Assembly: GCA_031365725.1 (NCBI GenBank) | Contig: JANLYQ010000080.1 | Location: 1-24,132 of the forward strand | Direction: 5' to 3' | DNA: 24,132 nt | Source of the DNA: JANLYQ01 sp031365725 | GTDB lineage: Bacteria; Actinomycetota; Actinomycetes; JACCUZ01 | Position numbers and translations under genes: made by a program | Notes under the pieces: generated by a model | What the model was told of the DNA's origin: nothing | The model's database searches: none | Seen by the model: the letters and a program-made list of their open reading frames with translations, nothing else | In this document: positions 22,198 through 24,132 of the stretch, one piece after another | Position numbering within the stretch: position 1 is the first letter of the stretch | How the letters are laid out: each line of letters starts with the position of its first letter

Positions 22198-22996
22198 CAT
22201 CCGCGAGATACGTCGCGCCGTTCGCCATCCGCCGACTGTCGATGGAGAAGCGGAATCGGTCGGCGTCGTAGAGCACCTCGGAGTACTCGACCCTCCGGGC
22301 GTCCTGATCCCGGGTGACGCCGATGACCTTGAGGATCGGTGCACCCGGCGGGATGCGCAGGTGGGCAGCGTCGTCGAGTCCCACGCGGTCCACCTCGATC
22401 AAGTTGTCGGCCTGGGACATCACGATGCCGTGCACCTGGGTCAGGGCGTCGTACAGCGACTCCTTGGCGAAGTTGCGTGCAGCTCGAAGGGAGCGGGCAT
22501 AACGAGCTGGCAACCAGGCAGTCAGCAGGGCCACCGGCTGACCGTCGATCGACGCCTGGCGACGCAGCTTCCAGGCCTTGCCACCCCGCAGCCCGAGAGC
22601 GCTCGAGACATGATGCGGGGCCACGCCGATCTCATCGATCAGGACCCCCATGGACGGCTCGATCCCCTGTCGTCGCAGCGCCTCGTGAAAGCTGCCGAGG
22701 ATGGCGATCTTCTCCACGACCTTGCGTTCGCGCACGAACGTGCCGCGACCTCGCGTCCGGTCGAGATAGCCCTCCTTGCTCAGGTCGGCCATCGCGTGAC
22801 GCACCGGAGCAAGGCTGACCCCGAGGAACTCCGCGAGCTCCCGCTCCCGGGGGAGCTGCCGCCCCGGCTCGAGCCAGCCCTCCTCGATCCCGTGCAGCAG
22901 AGCGACTTTGATCTGGTGGTGCAGCGGCATCGGCGACTGACGCTGAACGGACGCGCCCAAGCGCAACCCCACAGTTCCGGCGAGCAGATCGATCAC
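22187..22996 (-). CDS. GntR-family regulator, HutC/UTRA type
   Basis: 269-residue regulator. The N-terminal winged helix spans about 22-95 ('LHHQIKVALLHGIEEGWL', LPRERELAEFLGVSLAPVRHAM, a RGRGTFV wing). The C-terminal UTRA ligand domain (about 100-262) binds small metabolites, often sugars, amino sugars or their phosphates. GTG 22996 is chosen because an in-frame TTG further upstream (23023) lies within the promoter itself. The start coincides with the predicted transcription start, so the mRNA appears leaderless. It precedes the permease and kinase-SIS genes, as FrlR-type regulators do, and probably represses the operon until the phosphorylated substrate accumulates. Confidence 0.92.
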   Translation of the reverse strand: MIDLLAGTVGLRLGASVQRQSPMPLHHQIKVALLHGIEEGWLEPGRQLPRERELAEFLGVSLAPVRHAMADLSKEGYLDRTRGRGTFVRERKVVEKIAILGSFHEALRRQGIEPSMGVLIDEIGVAPHHVSSALGLRGGKAWKLRRQASIDGQPVALLTAWLPARYARSLRAARNFAKESLYDALTQVHGIVMSQADNLIEVDRVGLDDAAHLRIPPGAPILKVIGVTRDQDARRVEYSEVLYDADRFRFSIDSRRMANGATYLADAGP

Positions 22997-23002
22997 GGGC
23001 TC

Positions 23003-23030
23003 AGAGTAGAAAGTTATAATCAAATGTCAA
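23003..23030 (-). promoter_or_regulatory. Promoter of the UTRA-regulator operon, probably leaderless
   Basis: Minus-strand -35 TTGACA (23025-23030), 16-nt spacer, -10 TACTCT (23003-23008). Six nucleotides after the -10 comes GTG 22996, so translation would start at or next to the first mRNA base. The spacer holds the AT-rich TTATAA core in an otherwise GC-rich area, a possible site for autoregulation. Confidence 0.65.
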
Positions 23031-23075
23031 GAGCACACTCTCGCACCGGCGGCAGGCGACACCCGTCACCGTCGG

Positions 23076-23657
23076 CTACCCATCCACAGCAGCAGCGAAG
23101 ACGTCAGCGATCCCGCTTGCCTGCTCCCGGAGAACGTGGGCATAGACCCGCAGGGTGATCGCCGGGTCGGCGGGGCCTAGTCGAGCAGCGACCACATGCA
23201 CCGGTTCGCCGGCAAGCAGCAGCGTGGTCACGTGCAGGTGTCGCAGGTCGTGCAGCCGGGTGTGCGGCAAGCTGCGCCTTTCGGTGCGCCCGCATCACCT
23301 CGACGGTGCCAGCGTCCAGGCTGACCACCCGCGAGCGGCCGCACTTGGTGGTGCCCTCCACTCGGACAGCAGTGATGGTGGCGGCGGACCCGGTGATGGT
23401 GAGCTCGGCGACGTCCAGGTCGAGGTCGGCCCAGCGCATATGCGTGAGCTCGCCGCGGCGTGCGCCGGTGTAGGAGGCGAGGCGGTAGAAGGCGCCGATC
23501 CGGTGGCCAGGAAGGTGCGCAGTTGCTCGGTGGTCCAGAGGTCGGCGCGCTCCACGCGACGGGATTTCGGCCGGGCCGCCCGGACGACCGGGTTGCTGGG
23601 CAGCAGCTGCTCGACGCGCAGCGCTCCGTTGAAAGCCTTCCTCAGGGGCCTGTTGAT
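23076..23657 (-). pseudogene. Degraded phage-type tyrosine recombinase (integrase)
   Basis: Remains of an integrase in three frames. From about 23657 one frame reads 'INRPLRKAFNGALRVEQLLP' and continues through a WTTEQLRTFL segment, the entry to the catalytic domain. A stop (TAG, 23658-23660) lies just upstream and no earlier core-binding domain remains. Near 23505 the frame shifts, and the catalytic domain continues as HRIGAFYRLASYTGARRGEL with the first catalytic Arg. After MRAHRKAQ (about 23280) about 40 residues are missing and the frame shifts again to RLHDLRHLHVTTLLLAG (catalytic His and Arg) and ITLRVYAHVL (catalytic Tyr). The His expected in LGH is Pro (LGPADP). The reading ends at TAG 23076. 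It marks an old integration event; no attachment site or tRNA was seen nearby. Confidence 0.88.
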
Positions 23658-23743
23658 CTACGACGATGGACCCCTCAGGACCCCTCGACCGGCACTGAAA
23701 GTCGGAAGGTCGGCAGTTCTCCCCGGCCAACAACAGACTCCGC

Positions 23744-23974
23744 TCACCGATGGTGGGCAATGCCCCCGTGCAGGGAACGGCGGGTGAGGATGCGCTCGAT
23801 CGGCGCGGCCTGCTCCGCAGTGTGGCGAGAGAGGATGGCGTAGAGCTCCAGGCGCTCCGCCTCGCTGCGGTACTCTGCGAGGTCGTGCTCGAGGCGGCGC
23901 TGCCCGCTGCGCGCCGCGCGCTGCCGTGCCCTGGTGGAACGAAGTGTCGTGACGGCGGATCGAATGCTGCTCAT
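23744..23974 (-). CDS. Small conserved-looking protein, function unknown
   Basis: 76 residues beginning MSSIRSAVTTLRSTRARQ, basic at the N-terminus, followed by an amphipathic helical stretch (LEHDLAEYRSEAERLELYAIL) and an 'RHTAEQAAPIERILTRR' tail. It resembles short helical proteins common in actinobacteria, from memory only. ATG 23974 has AGG 7-8 nt upstream. No transmembrane segment or Cys motif. The upstream region holds an 8-bp hairpin (TCCGCCGA and TCGGCGGA, 23999-24018). It sits next to the integrase remnant but its codon use looks native. Confidence 0.65.
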   Translation of the reverse strand: MSSIRSAVTTLRSTRARQRAARSGQRRLEHDLAEYRSEAERLELYAILSRHTAEQAAPIERILTRRSLHGGIAHHR

Positions 23975-24132
23975 GGCATACCTATCGGTGCGAGAGTCTC
24001 CGCCGAGGCTTCGGCGGACCCTTCAAGTCTCGGCACGTCTGGTGTCCTGTGCCGCACCTCGCGGTGTCGATCGGGTCACAAGCCCCGGTGCCAGCGTGGT
24101 CAGTGACAGAGATCACCGGACAGCGTGACGGG
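23975..24132. other. Non-coding right edge with a short hairpin
   Basis: No credible gene in either strand. It contains the hairpin at 23999-24018 (8-bp stem, 4-nt loop) upstream of the small gene. The rest shows no tRNA fold or repeat that I could identify. Confidence 0.4.

Noticed and set aside
23934..24128. Plus-strand frame of 64 codons at the right edge
   Set aside because: Opposite the start region of the small minus-strand gene, with no ribosome site or recognisable sequence.
1..24132. CRISPR array, tRNA or rRNA genes
   Set aside because: No regularly spaced repeats, cloverleaf-like segments or rRNA motifs were found by eye; a tRNAscan-type run could confirm this.

Overview
The window comes from a very GC-rich chromosome. 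Strong G/C third-position bias, many GTG starts and 4-bp stop/start overlaps all suggest an actinobacterium. The two best promoters visible have TTGACA-like -35 and TAnnnT-like -10 boxes. No rRNA, tRNA or CRISPR array was seen. The content is accessory catabolism followed by a decayed integrase.

Region A (1-14.5 kb) looks like an island for breaking down an amide- or peptide-like nitrogen compound. A family-5 (dipeptide/oligopeptide type) ABC substrate-binding lipoprotein runs off the left edge. Divergent from it is a plus-strand operon: a fused ketopantoate-reductase-like/amidase protein, an SDR dehydrogenase, an M19 dipeptidase and an alpha/beta hydrolase. Facing it is a long minus-strand operon. 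In transcription order it reads RraA-type aldolase, a 32-codon ORF, SDR, glutamine-synthetase-like ligase, FluG-type amidohydrolase, SDR, YafJ-type class II glutamine amidotransferase, GntR/FCD regulator and methylaspartate ammonia-lyase. A fourth SDR is divergent from the aldolase gene. A plausible logic is uptake, amide or peptide cleavage, gamma-glutamyl-type activation and hydrolysis, oxidation, ammonia elimination and retro-aldol cleavage. The substrate is not evident. No glutamate mutase gene, the usual source of 3-methylaspartate, is in the window.

Region B (14.5-23.0 kb) is a second, fully minus-strand unit behind a clear promoter: a GntR/UTRA regulator, an APC permease, a PfkB sugar kinase fused to a SIS-domain sugar isomerase/deglycase, a nucleotidyltransferase-like protein, a calcineurin-like phosphoesterase, a LOG-family protein and a serine beta-lactamase-like hydrolase. 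Regulator, APC permease, kinase and SIS protein are the parts list of the enterobacterial frl (fructoselysine) operon, here with kinase and deglycase in one chain. The SIS half keeps the Glu-x-x-His pair expected of FrlB/FraB deglycases. The best guess is uptake and breakdown of an Amadori (fructosamine) or opine-like compound, with four extra coupled genes of unknown role.

Region C (23.0-24.1 kb) holds a tyrosine-recombinase pseudogene, broken by frameshifts and a deletion, and one small conserved-looking protein gene. It marks a former mobile-element boundary.

Several perfect GC-rich hairpins without T-tracts lie in the gaps inside these operons (3980-4008, 20377-20409, 22117-22139, 22176-22197) and may tune expression between genes.
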